This document shows, in pieces, positions 36,038 to 45,565 of a DNA stretch of 64,000 nt (within the stretch, counting starts at the first letter, position 1; each line of letters begins with the position of its first letter). Origin of the DNA: Candidatus Kaistia colombiensis (lineage in GTDB: Bacteria; Pseudomonadota; Alphaproteobacteria; Rhizobiales; Kaistiaceae). The position numbers and the translations under genes were made by a program. The notes below the pieces were generated by a model, which made no database searches, was not told the origin of the DNA, and was given only the letters and a program-made list of their open reading frames with translations. The DNA lies in contig CP119318.1 in NCBI GenBank assembly GCA_029203105.1, positions 3,920,501-3,984,500 on the forward strand. The letters run 5' to 3'.

Positions 36038-37285
36038 TCACCGGAATCGCGTTGGGCTGAACGGCGCCGGATCGACGAAGGGCATCTCGCGGGTGATCAG
36101 CTCGGCCAGCAGCCGCCCCGTCGCCGGGCCGAGCGTGAAGCCGAGATGGCCATGGCCAAAATCGAGCCAGAGGCCGGGATGGCGCGGCGCCGGCCCGACG
36201 ATCGGCATCGAATCCGGCAAACAGGGGCGCGCGCCCATCCAGGGCTCCGCCTCGATCTGGTCGCCGAGCGGGAACAGCGCCCGGACCTGCGGCAGGATCT
36301 TTTCGATCTGCACCGGCGTCGGCGGCGCGTCGCGGTCGTCGAACTCGATGCCCGAGGTGATCCGGTAGCCCTGCCGCATCGGCGTCAGCACATAGCCATG
36401 CTCGACGTCGACGACGGGCCGTTCGAGCACCGCATCGCCGCGCGGCTTGAAATGCAGGTGGTAGCCGCGCTTGACCGCGAGCGGATAGCGATAGCCAAGC
36501 GGCTTCAGCAGATCCACCGCCCAGGGGCCGAGCGCGACGACGACATCCGGCGCCGTCGCCGAGCGGCCGTCGATATCGACCACCCAGAGGTCGTTCTCCC
36601 GCCGCAGCGACAGCGCATCGCCATGCGCGAAAGTGCCGCCCATCGCCTCGAACAGCCGCGCATAGGCCTTGGTGACGCCGCCGGGGCTCGCCACCGACAC
36701 CGTATCCGGCCAGAACACGGCGCGCGCGAACACCGGCGCGAGGTCGGGCTCGAGATCAGTGATCTCATGATTGTCGAGGATCTCGTAGCGAACGCCGAAG
36801 CGCTTGGCCAAAGCCAGATGCACCTTGGTGTCCGCCTCGAAGCCGGAGATGCTGCGATAGCCCTTGAGCCAGCCGGTGCCGCGGAAGAACTCGACCGCCC
36901 TGCCCTTACCAGCCAGCACGCCATGCTCGCTGGCGGCATGGGCGAGGATCGGGTTCATCGCCTCGGCATGGGCATCGATGGCGCGCGGCGCCGACGCGGC
37001 GCGGAGCTTCAGCAGCCAGGGCACGATCTTCGGCAGGAAGCGGCTGTTATAGTGCAGCGCGGTTTCCTCGTTGCGGCCATACTTCCACAATTCGCCGAAC
37101 TGGCGCGGGAAGACGACCGGGTAGAACCCCTCGCGCTCGATGACGCCGGCATTGCCATAGGAGGTCGCCTCGCCCGGATCGCGCTTGTCGATCAGGGCGA
37201 CGGTGCGGTTGCGCTTCTGCAGGTTGAGCGCGGCCGAAACGCCGACAATGCCCGCGCCGAGCACGATCGCATCGAACCGTTCCAT
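36038..37285 (-). CDS. FAD-dependent D-amino-acid dehydrogenase-like oxidoreductase (DadA type)
   Basis: This 415-residue flavoprotein of the DAO superfamily has FAD-binding AIVLGAGIVGVSAALNLQKR (about 6-25), the DadA-like TSYGNAGVIEREGFYPVVFP and a C-terminal LWLDFGHGHLGFTLGPATGRL flavin-binding segment. It likely oxidises a D-amino acid or similar amine and passes electrons to the respiratory chain. ATG 37285 is the family start; the long open frame upstream is a shadow over rpe. It is divergent from rpe. Confidence 0.87.
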   Translation of the reverse strand: MERFDAIVLGAGIVGVSAALNLQKRNRTVALIDKRDPGEATSYGNAGVIEREGFYPVVFPRQFGELWKYGRNEETALHYNSRFLPKIVPWLLKLRAASAPRAIDAHAEAMNPILAHAASEHGVLAGKGRAVEFFRGTGWLKGYRSISGFEADTKVHLALAKRFGVRYEILDNHEITDLEPDLAPVFARAVFWPDTVSVASPGGVTKAYARLFEAMGGTFAHGDALSLRRENDLWVVDIDGRSATAPDVVVALGPWAVDLLKPLGYRYPLAVKRGYHLHFKPRGDAVLERPVVDVEHGYVLTPMRQGYRITSGIEFDDRDAPPTPVQIEKILPQVRALFPLGDQIEAEPWMGARPCLPDSMPIVGPAPRHPGLWLDFGHGHLGFTLGPATGRLLAELITREMPFVDPAPFSPTRFR

Positions 37286-37450
37286 CACCTTGTCGCCGGG
37301 AATCGCTTTTGTCCTTTCCTTTGCTGGCGTGAGTTTGCCTGTCCGCAGCCGGGCGGGCAATTGCCGGGGCACGATTGCCGTGTTACGGCCGAAACGACTT
37401 TCGATGTACCCGCCGCCTTCCAGGCTCCTCGAAGCTGAAAGCTTGCTATC

Positions 37451-38119
37451 ATGGCCTCGCCTCTGCTGATCTCGCCATCCATCCTCGCTTCGGATTTTTC
37501 CCGTCTTGGCGAGGAAGTGCGCACCGTCGAGGCGGCCGGCGCCGACTGGATCCATCTCGACATCATGGACGGCCATTTCGTCCCCAACATCACCTTCGGC
37601 CCGCCGGTCGTGCGGGCGCTGCGGCCGCTGACCAAGGCCGTGTTCGACGTGCATCTGATGATCACGCCGGCCGACCCGTTCCTCGCGGAATTCGCGGAAG
37701 CCGGCGCCGACCTGATCACCGTGCATGCCGAGGCCGGCCCGCACCTGCACCGTTCCCTGCAGACCATCCGCAACCTCGGCAAGAAAGCCGGCGTCGCGCT
37801 CAATCCGTCGACCCCGGAAAGCGCCATCGCCTATGTGCTCGACATGATCGACCTTGTGCTGGTGATGAGCGTCAATCCGGGCTTCGGCGGCCAGAGCTTC
37901 ATCCCGGAATCGGTCGACAAGGTCGCCCGCATCAGGGCGATGCTCGGCGACCGGCCGGTCCACATCGAGGTCGATGGCGGCGTGGCGCCGGATACCGCGC
38001 CGGCGCTGGTAAAGGCGGGCGCCGACGTTCTGGTCGCCGGTTCCTCCGTCTTCAAGGGCGGCAGCGCCGCCGTCGCCGGCAACATCAAGGCCATTCGCGA
38101 CGCCGTCGCGCGCGGCTGA
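37451..38119 (+). CDS. rpe: Ribulose-phosphate 3-epimerase
   Basis: This 222-residue TIM-barrel enzyme of the pentose phosphate/Calvin pathways interconverts ribulose-5-P and xylulose-5-P. SPSILASDFSRLGEEV, HLDIMDGHFVPNITFGP (metal ligands), VHLMI and MSVNPGFGGQSFIPE are all standard, as is VDGGVAPDTAP. It starts about 165 bases from the divergent oxidoreductase gene and is followed after 38 bases by a secreted DUF2259 gene. Confidence 0.96.
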   Translation: MASPLLISPSILASDFSRLGEEVRTVEAAGADWIHLDIMDGHFVPNITFGPPVVRALRPLTKAVFDVHLMITPADPFLAEFAEAGADLITVHAEAGPHLHRSLQTIRNLGKKAGVALNPSTPESAIAYVLDMIDLVLVMSVNPGFGGQSFIPESVDKVARIRAMLGDRPVHIEVDGGVAPDTAPALVKAGADVLVAGSSVFKGGSAAVAGNIKAIRDAVARG

Positions 38120-38157
38120 CCGCGCCTCCCCTGACATCCCAGCAGGAAAGACTGTCC

Positions 38158-38877
38158 ATGCGCGCCCTCGCTCTCGCGGCCTGCCTGATCTCCGGAACCC
38201 TGGCTTCGGTCCTGTCGACGGCGGCGATAGCCGGCGATTTCGCCGAGCGCTCGATCCTCGGCTTCTCGCCGGATGGCAGCCGCTTCGCCTTCGAGGAGTT
38301 CGGCATCCAGGACGGCTCCGGCTTCCCCTATGCGAATATCTTCGTGCTCGACACGGCAAAGGACAGCTGGGTCGCCGGCACCCCGGTTCGGGTCCGGCTC
38401 GACGACGAGACCGCCGGGATCGCCGCGGCGCGCGCCGACGCCCGGCAGAAGGCCGGCGACTACCTCGCCGGCCTGGACCAGCCCGGCCGGCTGCTCGCCT
38501 CCAACCCGATCACCGAGAGCGGCCGCGATCCCTATTCGATCGCCTTCCGGCCCCATCCCGTCCAGCAGCTCGACAGTCCGGAGCTCAAGCTGACGCTGCA
38601 GACGATCCCGCTCGACGCGCCGAACAACAGCGATCCCGACTACAAGACCCAGGGCTTCCGCCTGGTCCTGCAGGACGAGCGCGGCGAGACCATCCTGCAC
38701 GAGGACAAGTCGCTGCCGGCCAGCCGAGGCACGGCGCTCGACTACCGCATCAACGACGTCGTCATCCATCAGCGTTTCGGCGAGCCGGCGACGCTCGTCG
38801 TGCTGGTCATGGTGCTGACGCGCGGCTTCGAGGGGCCGGACGGCCGCTATCTGGCGGTGACGGCGCAACTGCCCTGA
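38158..38877 (+). CDS. DUF2259 predicted secreted protein
   Basis: This 239-residue protein has a signal peptide (about 1-25, cleavage near AIA-GD). It begins its mature part with FAERSILGFSPDGSRFAFEEFG, a DUF2259 hallmark, and ends with FGEPATLVVLVMVLTRGFEGPDGRYLAV. Function unknown, probably periplasmic. AGCAGGAAAG precedes ATG 38158. Likely co-transcribed with rpe. Confidence 0.85.
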   Translation: MRALALAACLISGTLASVLSTAAIAGDFAERSILGFSPDGSRFAFEEFGIQDGSGFPYANIFVLDTAKDSWVAGTPVRVRLDDETAGIAAARADARQKAGDYLAGLDQPGRLLASNPITESGRDPYSIAFRPHPVQQLDSPELKLTLQTIPLDAPNNSDPDYKTQGFRLVLQDERGETILHEDKSLPASRGTALDYRINDVVIHQRFGEPATLVVLVMVLTRGFEGPDGRYLAVTAQLP

Positions 38878-38972
38878 CGGCTGCGACCGTACGCCGGCCG
38901 TCGAGGCCGCATCCTCGGAACGCCTGCCCTCGCCCACCGTTGGATGTGCGGGGCAAGCAGGAGGATCGTTCG

Positions 38973-39299
38973 ATGACATCGTATCCAGCCGAGCACCGTC
39001 CCGCATGGAGATCGGCGCATCTCGCGGCGATCGGCGTCGCCGCCCTGGCGATCGGTGCGCTCGCAGAACCGCCTCCCGCCTCGGCCCACGTCATCGTCCT
39101 GGCCCAGGATGACGAAGCGCCACCGCCGGCGATCGAGGACGAGCCGCCGCTACCGCCGGGATGCAGCCGGACGACGATCGAGACAGAGAACGACACCGGA
39201 ACGACGATCGAGACGCACACCGAATGCGGCTCCCCGCCGCCGGACGATTCGATGCCGCCCCGGGACGAGCCGCCTCCACAGCCCCCGTCGCAGGATTAG
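38973..39299 (+). CDS. Small secreted Pro/Glu-rich protein, unknown
   Basis: This 108-residue protein has a predicted signal peptide or anchor (about residues 14-39) followed by an acidic, proline-rich and probably disordered tail. Two cysteines (CSRTTIETENDTGTTIETHTEC) bracket a Thr-rich tandem repeat, TIETENDTGT and TIETHTE. AGGAGG lies eight bases upstream of ATG 38973. I do not recognise the family. It precedes purB by 68 bases. Confidence 0.65.
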   Translation: MTSYPAEHRPAWRSAHLAAIGVAALAIGALAEPPPASAHVIVLAQDDEAPPPAIEDEPPLPPGCSRTTIETENDTGTTIETHTECGSPPPDDSMPPRDEPPPQPPSQD

Positions 39300-39367
39300 G
39301 CAGGCAATCGGGTTGTTCGGGCTCGCCGGCTCTGTTAGACCCCGGTCGAAACCATGAGGGCCCGCCT

Positions 39368-40675
<1,308 letters not shown>

Positions 40676-40744
40676 GATTTCGCACGCTTCCTGGTCACCC
40701 GGCCGGTCTGATAAGATCGGCTCGGGTGATAGCGGGAGCATGTG

Positions 40745-40972
40745 ATGCAAGAGCTCGACCGGATTACACAAGTCCCCGGCTTGATGGGCGGGAAAGCAAC
40801 GATCCGCGGATTGCGCGTATCGGTCGGCATGATCGTGGAACAGATCGCCGCCGGAAGAAGCATCGAAGACCTGCTGGTCGACTATCCCTATCTTGAACGG
40901 GTAGACATCCTGCAGGCGCTGCGTTACGCAGCGTGGCGCGCGGAAGAGCGTGAAATCGCGCTGGCCCGGTGA
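40745..40972 (+). CDS. DUF433 protein, probable antitoxin
   Basis: This 75-residue protein of the DUF433 family has a winged-helix-like fold, seen in ITQVPGLMGGKATIRGLRVSVGMIVEQIAAG and LLVDYPYLERVDILQALRYAAW. DUF433 genes are typically followed by PIN-like toxin genes, as here, where the two overlap by four bases. GGGAG lies eight bases before ATG 40745; a GTG one codon earlier is possible. Confidence 0.85.
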   Translation: MQELDRITQVPGLMGGKATIRGLRVSVGMIVEQIAAGRSIEDLLVDYPYLERVDILQALRYAAWRAEEREIALAR

Positions 40973-41346
40973 AGATCCTCATCGATATGAACCTGTCGCC
41001 ACGCTGGCGCGATACGCTTGCAGAGGCAGGCCTCGAAGCCGTGCATTGGTCGGATGTCGGCGATCCTGCGGCGCTCGTCTCCGCCATGATGGACTACGCG
41101 GCTGCGCACGGGTTCATCGTGCTGACGAGCGATCTTGATTTCAGCGCAATTCTTGCCGCGACCGGCGGCCGAAAGCCAAGCGTTGTCCAGATCCGCGCCG
41201 GCAATCTGGATCCCGATCGCATCGCAGACCGCATTCTTTCGGCCCTCGCCCAATCGGCCGAGGCGCTTGGTCAGGGCGCATTGGTCACGATCGATACCGA
41301 TCGCGCCCGGCTACGACTTCTGCCACTCGATCCCTCGTCGTCCTGA
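40969..41346 (+). CDS. DUF5615 PIN-like protein, probable toxin
   Basis: This 125-residue protein matches the DUF5615 (Mut7-C/PIN-like) group. It starts MKILIDMNLSPRWRDTLAEAG with the first acidic residue (Asp6) and continues with FIVLTSDLDFSAILA (second acidic cluster). These positions fit a PIN-type nuclease site. The start is GTG 40969, overlapping the DUF433 stop (GTGA). It would be the toxin of the pair, by analogy with VapBC-like modules. Confidence 0.83.
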   Translation: MKILIDMNLSPRWRDTLAEAGLEAVHWSDVGDPAALVSAMMDYAAAHGFIVLTSDLDFSAILAATGGRKPSVVQIRAGNLDPDRIADRILSALAQSAEALGQGALVTIDTDRARLRLLPLDPSSS

Positions 41347-41427
41347 ACATGTGCGGCAGCGATTGCGTATTCACGCCCGGCCCATATCTTCGGGAAAGCC
41401 CCTGCCGCCAACCCATGAGATCCACGC

Positions 41428-41904
41428 ATGCGCTCTCCGCTCCAAGACATTCCCGTCAGCCGCATCGACGGCAGCCAGGCGTCGCTCGGCGACTATGCCG
41501 GACGCGTCCTGCTCGTCGTCAACGTCGCCTCGAAATGCGGGCTGACGCCGCAATATGACGGCCTCGAAGCGCTCTACCGGACCTACAGGGACAAGGGCCT
41601 GACCGTGGTCGGCTTCCCCGCGAACAACTTCATGGGACAGGAGCCGGGCACCAATGAAGAGATCCAGGATTTCTGCCGCCTGACCTATGGCGTCGACTTC
41701 CCGATGTTTGCCAAGATCTCCGTCAAGGGCGACGATCGCCACCCGCTCTATGACGCGCTGGCCGGCGACGAGGACATCTCCTGGAATTTCGAGAAATTCC
41801 TGATCGACCGCGACGGCCAGGTCGTCGCGCGCTTCGCGCCCAAGACGGAGCCAACCGACCCGGCGATCGTCACCGCGCTGGAGGCCGAACTGGCGAAAGC
41901 CTAG
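41428..41904 (+). CDS. Glutathione peroxidase (cysteine type)
   Basis: This 158-residue peroxidase reduces hydroperoxides. The catalytic residues are Cys37 in NVASKCGLTPQY, Gln71 in PANNFMGQEPG, and Trp119-Asn120 in ISWNFEKFL. It uses cysteine, not selenocysteine. It is predicted cytosolic with no signal peptide. It is followed by a strong bidirectional-looking hairpin shared with the convergent aquaporin gene. Confidence 0.93.
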   Translation: MRSPLQDIPVSRIDGSQASLGDYAGRVLLVVNVASKCGLTPQYDGLEALYRTYRDKGLTVVGFPANNFMGQEPGTNEEIQDFCRLTYGVDFPMFAKISVKGDDRHPLYDALAGDEDISWNFEKFLIDRDGQVVARFAPKTEPTDPAIVTALEAELAKA

Positions 41905-41917
41905 ACGGCCGGACAGC

Positions 41918-41946
41918 AAAAAGCCCGCCTCGGGAGGCGGGCTTTC
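41918..41946. terminator. Bidirectional terminator between gpx and aqpZ
   Basis: A ten-base stem (AAGCCCGCCT with AGGCGGGCTT) and a CGGG loop are flanked by A-run and T-rich sequence. It can end both the peroxidase transcript and the convergent aquaporin transcript. Confidence 0.85.
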
Positions 41947-42003
41947 TATCGCTCTGGAAGCAAGGGGCCGGCTCAGCCCCGGCGCCCTTGCCCAATCGGC
42001 GGA

Positions 42004-42702
42004 TCAGCGCTCGCCGTTGTAGAGAATGCCGGCGCGGTACACGAAGCCGGCAATCGCCGCACCGATGAACGGCCCCACGATGAACAGCCAGAGCTGCGAC
42101 AGCGCCGCGCCGCCGACGAACAGCGCCGGGCCGATGCTGCGGGCCGGGTTGACCGAAGTGCCGGTGATATTGATGCCGACGATGTGGATCATGGTCAGCG
42201 TCAGGCCGATGGCGAGGCCGGCAAAGGCGTGCGTGACCAGCTTGTGCGTCACGCCGAGAATGACCACGAGGAAGACGAACGTCGCGACCACCTCGAAGAG
42301 GAACGCCGAGGTGAGGTTGTATCCGCCCATGTAACCGGGGCCCCAGCCATTGGTGCCCAAGCCGCCGTCCCAGCCTTCTCCCTTGCCCTTCATGATCAGG
42401 AAGAGAACCAGCGCACCGACGATGGCGCCGAGAACCTGGGCGATCACATAGGCGATGAAGTCACCGACGGAGATGCGGCCGGCGACGAGCGCGCCGAGGC
42501 TGACGGCCGGATTGACGTGGCAACCGGAGATCGGGCCGATCGCATAGGCCATGGCGACAATCGCAAGACCGAAGGCAAAGGCGATGCCGAGGACACCAAC
42601 CGTGTTGGCCGCAGCGATGGCCGGACCGGCGACGACGGCTGCGCCGCAGCCGAATAGAACGAGCGTGAAGGTACCGATGAACTCTGCGATGGCTTTTTGC
42701 AT
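42004..42702 (-). CDS. aqpZ: Aquaporin Z
   Basis: This 232-residue inner-membrane water channel has six helices. The NPA motifs are at Asn64 (GCHVNPAVS) and Asn185 (TSVNPARS), and the selectivity filter includes His173 and Arg188, as in water-selective AqpZ rather than glycerol facilitators. A Gly-rich extracellular loop (about 107-128) is longer than in E. coli AqpZ. It is convergent with gpx. Confidence 0.95.
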   Translation of the reverse strand: MQKAIAEFIGTFTLVLFGCGAAVVAGPAIAAANTVGVLGIAFAFGLAIVAMAYAIGPISGCHVNPAVSLGALVAGRISVGDFIAYVIAQVLGAIVGALVLFLIMKGKGEGWDGGLGTNGWGPGYMGGYNLTSAFLFEVVATFVFLVVILGVTHKLVTHAFAGLAIGLTLTMIHIVGINITGTSVNPARSIGPALFVGGAALSQLWLFIVGPFIGAAIAGFVYRAGILYNGER

Positions 42703-42779
42703 GTGTAATTTCCCCGAAACAGCCGAATCACTGCCGGGGAAAGGTACGCCTGATCTTCAGCTTGTAAAATAGTGCCGCT

Positions 42780-43553
42780 TTACTCCGCCTTCGCTTCGGC
42801 AAGCATCGCCGAAGCGCCGAGGCGGAAATACATCCCATCGGTGCCGAGCGCGATCAAATCATAGCCGAGCGCGCGGTAGTGCTTGGCTTGTCCGCCGGTG
42901 ATGGCAAAGATGCCGGCCAGCTTGCCGGCGCCATGGGCGCGCGCCAGGATGTCGGCCGCGGCCGCCTGGTTATCGGCGCGCATCGGATCGACATTGGCGC
43001 CGTCCGACAGGGCGATCGAAAGGTCCGACGGGCCGATGAAGACGGCGTCGATGCCGGGGACCGCCAGGATATCGTCCAGCGCCAGGAGCGCCGCCCGCGT
43101 CTCGATCATGGCGAAGGTCAGGGTCGCGGCGTTGGTGTCGCGCAGGAAGGCGGCGCCGTCGGAAACGCCGGCAAGCTGCATCGCGCGTACCGGGCCCCAG
43201 CTGCGCTCGCCGACCGGCGGATATTTGGCGGCGGTGGCGAAGGCGCGGGCGTCTTCGGCGGAATTGATCATCGGCGCGATGATGGCGCTGGCGCCCATGT
43301 CGAGCGCCCGGCTCGCCATGGCGAAATCCCCGACCGGAATGCGGACAATGGCCGGAACGCCGGCAAGCGCGATGGCGCCGATGCCGCGCATCACGCTGAC
43401 CGGATCATGCAGGCCGTGCTGCATATCGAGCGTCACGCAGTCGAACCCGGCCCGCGCCGCGCTTTCGGCGATCAGCGGCTCGGGGGTCGCGATCCATGCG
43501 GTCAGGCGGGCCCGGCGCGCCCGGAGCACCGAAACAAGGGAAGGCATCGCCAT
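42780..43553 (-). CDS. HpcH/HpaI-family aldolase
   Basis: This 257-residue class II pyruvate aldolase of the phosphoenolpyruvate-binding TIM-barrel superfamily cleaves or forms 4-hydroxy-2-oxo acids. Visible are FDCVTLDMQHGLHD (catalytic base His), IVRIP (substrate Arg), AMIETRAAL (metal Glu) and AVFIGPSDLSIALS (metal Asp). The true substrate is unknown. The start at 43553 has GGAG eight bases upstream; ATG 43547 is also possible. Confidence 0.88.
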   Translation of the reverse strand: MAMPSLVSVLRARRARLTAWIATPEPLIAESAARAGFDCVTLDMQHGLHDPVSVMRGIGAIALAGVPAIVRIPVGDFAMASRALDMGASAIIAPMINSAEDARAFATAAKYPPVGERSWGPVRAMQLAGVSDGAAFLRDTNAATLTFAMIETRAALLALDDILAVPGIDAVFIGPSDLSIALSDGANVDPMRADNQAAAADILARAHGAGKLAGIFAITGGQAKHYRALGYDLIALGTDGMYFRLGASAMLAEAKAE

Positions 43554-43581
43554 ATTCGGTGCTCCGATGGCTAGGAAAGAC

Positions 43582-43905
43582 TCAGCCTTCGGTCTTGATT
43601 TGCTGCACGGCCTGAGCGAGCAATTCGCTCATCGTGCGCCGGATCTGGTGGTCCGACTCGGCCACGCCCGCCGCATCGAAATCGGCGCGAAGCTTGCGGA
43701 AGACATCCTCATCGCCCGCTTCTTCGAAATCCGCCGCGACCACTTCGGAGGCATAGGTTTCGGCGTCGACGCCGGACTTGCCGAGAAGCGCCGCAGCCCA
43801 GATGCCAAGCTGCCGGTTCCGCCGCGCCACGGCCTTGAACCGAAGCGCCTCATCCAGGGCGAAGCGGTTCTCGAAAGCGTCCCTGCGCTGGTCGAATGTC
43901 GTCAT
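43582..43905 (-). CDS. F1-ATPase inhibitory zeta subunit (DUF1476)
   Basis: This 107-residue protein starts MTTFDQRRDAFENRFALDEALRF, the N-terminal inhibitory helix of alphaproteobacterial zeta subunits. The rest is the four-helix zeta core, including GKSGVDAETYASEVV and DHQIRRTMSELL. In Paracoccus it blocks reverse ATP hydrolysis by F1. ATG 43905 follows GGAG. It sits divergently next to purC, an arrangement common in Hyphomicrobiales. Confidence 0.92.
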   Translation of the reverse strand: MTTFDQRRDAFENRFALDEALRFKAVARRNRQLGIWAAALLGKSGVDAETYASEVVAADFEEAGDEDVFRKLRADFDAAGVAESDHQIRRTMSELLAQAVQQIKTEG

Positions 43906-44186
43906 TGGCAGTCTCTCCACTCGGTCAACTTATTGGCCACGGCCATGATATGGGCCTTGCATATCGCCGTCACCACCCCAAATCAATGACAGCACCGCAT
44001 GGGAAGAGGCGGCTTGAAGCGCTCAAAGCGCCGCAGCTATCCGTCATTGTGAAATGACGAGTGATCGAGTAGGTTCACGCCGCGCAAGCGACCTCCTCGA
44101 GAGTCGGTTGGCTAAGCTTCGCCGCGGCGAATCCCTGACATTGGAACCCCGGCTGTATGGATTTCCTCAAACCACGGTATGTGCCC

Positions 44187-44954
44187 ATGAACCGTCGTCG
44201 GCGCATCTATGAAGGCAAGGGCAAGATCCTTTTCGAAGGACCGGAGCCCGGGACACTGATCCAGTTCTTCAAAGACGATGCGACTGCCTTCAACAACAAG
44301 AAGCATGAAGTCGTCGACGGGAAAGGCGTGTTGAACAACCGCATTTCCGAACACATTTTCACGCATCTGAACCGGATGGGCATCCCGACTCACTTCATCC
44401 GTCGGCTGAACATGCGCGAGCAGTTGATCCGCGAAGTTGAGATCATCCCGCTGGAAGTCGTCGTCCGCAACGTCGCGGCCGGCTCGCTCGCCAAGCGCCT
44501 TGGGCTTGAAGAAGGCACGGTCCTGCCGCGCTCGATCATCGAGTTCTACTACAAGGCCGACGCGCTCGACGACCCGATGGTCTCGGAAGAGCACATCACC
44601 GCCTTCGGCTGGGCGACGCCGCAGGAAATCGACGACATCATGGCGCTCGCCATCCGCGTCAACGACTTCCTGTCCGGCCTGTTCCTGGGCGCCGGCATCC
44701 AGCTCGTCGATTTCAAGATCGAGTGCGGCCGCCTTTGGGAAGCCGACATGATGCGGATCGTCGTCGCCGACGAGATCTCGCCCGATTCGTGCCGGCTCTG
44801 GGACGTGCAGACCCAGAACAAGCTCGACAAGGACCGTTTCCGCCGCGACATGGGCGGCCTCGTCGAGGCCTACCAGGAAGTGGCGCGCCGTCTCGGCATC
44901 CTGACCGAAGAGCAGGAGCGGCCGCAGGGCGGCGGGCCTGTCCTCGTTCAGTAG
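44187..44954 (+). CDS. purC: SAICAR synthetase
   Basis: This 255-residue enzyme joins CAIR and aspartate using ATP (purine step 8). It shows RRRIYEGKGKILFEGPEPG (ATP loop), HFIRRLNMREQLIREVEIIP and RNVAAGSLAKRLGLEEG. I prefer ATG 44187, giving MNRRRRIYEGK as in Brucella-type PurC; the frame is also open from ATG 44157. The 281-base gap upstream contains a small inverted repeat, CGTCATT-GTGA-AATGACG (44042-44059). Confidence 0.95.
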   Translation: MNRRRRIYEGKGKILFEGPEPGTLIQFFKDDATAFNNKKHEVVDGKGVLNNRISEHIFTHLNRMGIPTHFIRRLNMREQLIREVEIIPLEVVVRNVAAGSLAKRLGLEEGTVLPRSIIEFYYKADALDDPMVSEEHITAFGWATPQEIDDIMALAIRVNDFLSGLFLGAGIQLVDFKIECGRLWEADMMRIVVADEISPDSCRLWDVQTQNKLDKDRFRRDMGGLVEAYQEVARRLGILTEEQERPQGGGPVLVQ

Positions 44955-45043
44955 ACACCCGTTCATGGCAACGGCCGCCGCGAGGCGGCCGTTTGCATTT
45001 CTGGATCTATCTCGACTTTCACTACCGCGACTTGGAGTTACCG

Positions 45044-45286
45044 ATGAAGGCCCGCGTCACCGTCACCTTGAAGAACGGCGTTCTGGACCCCCAGGGTAAG
45101 GCAATCGAAGGCGCCCTCGGCGCATTGGGCTTTGCCGGCGTCGGCAGCGTCCGCCAGGGCAAGGTGTTCGACATCGAAGTTGAAGGCACCGACGCCGCCA
45201 AGGCGAAGACCGAGCTCGAAGCCATGGCCGCGAAGCTTCTGGCCAATACAGTCATCGAGAACTATCGTGTGGAGATCGTGGACTGA
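45044..45286 (+). CDS. purS: FGAM synthase PurS subunit
   Basis: This 80-residue subunit bridges PurL and PurQ in the three-part FGAM synthase. MKARVTVTLKNGVLDPQGKAI and VRQGKVFDIEVEG are typical. GGAG lies seven bases before ATG 45044. It lies 89 bases after purC. Confidence 0.95.
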   Translation: MKARVTVTLKNGVLDPQGKAIEGALGALGFAGVGSVRQGKVFDIEVEGTDAAKAKTELEAMAAKLLANTVIENYRVEIVD

Positions 45287-45308
45287 GCCCGAAGGTGGAG
45301 CGACCATC

Positions 45309-45542
45309 GTGACGGACGTGACGAAAGAACGGATCTTCGAAGTTCTGCAGTCAATCCAGGATGGCGCCGCGCGCATCGATCAGAAGGTCGATGGACTCTC
45401 GGCCGAGTTTTTGGCCATGCGCGGGCACATGATGGCGCTCCGGACGGACCTCCACAACATCTACGTGACCCTCGATCGCCACGAAACCCGGCTTGATCGT
45501 ATCGAGCGGCGGCTGGAGCTCAACTCCCCCGCCCTGCCCTGA
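45309..45542 (+). CDS. Small coiled-coil protein between purS and purQ
   Basis: This 77-residue protein has a GTG start (45309) preceded by GGTGGAG. It is almost entirely helical, with heptad-like hydrophobics in IFEVLQSIQDGAARIDQKVD and LHNIYVTLDRHETRLDRIER, so a coiled-coil dimer or trimer is likely. It lies 22 bases after purS and 23 before purQ in the same direction. It is not a known purine enzyme. It resembles small coiled-coil proteins scattered in Hyphomicrobiales genomes, sometimes near toxin genes, and its function is unknown. Confidence 0.7.
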   Translation: MTDVTKERIFEVLQSIQDGAARIDQKVDGLSAEFLAMRGHMMALRTDLHNIYVTLDRHETRLDRIERRLELNSPALP

Positions 45543-45565
45543 GCCACTTTGATTTGGGATCGCCC

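Noticed and set aside
35960..37438. 492-codon plus-strand open frame over the dadA-like gene
   Set aside because: Antisense shadow with Arg/Asp/His-biased composition and no similarity.
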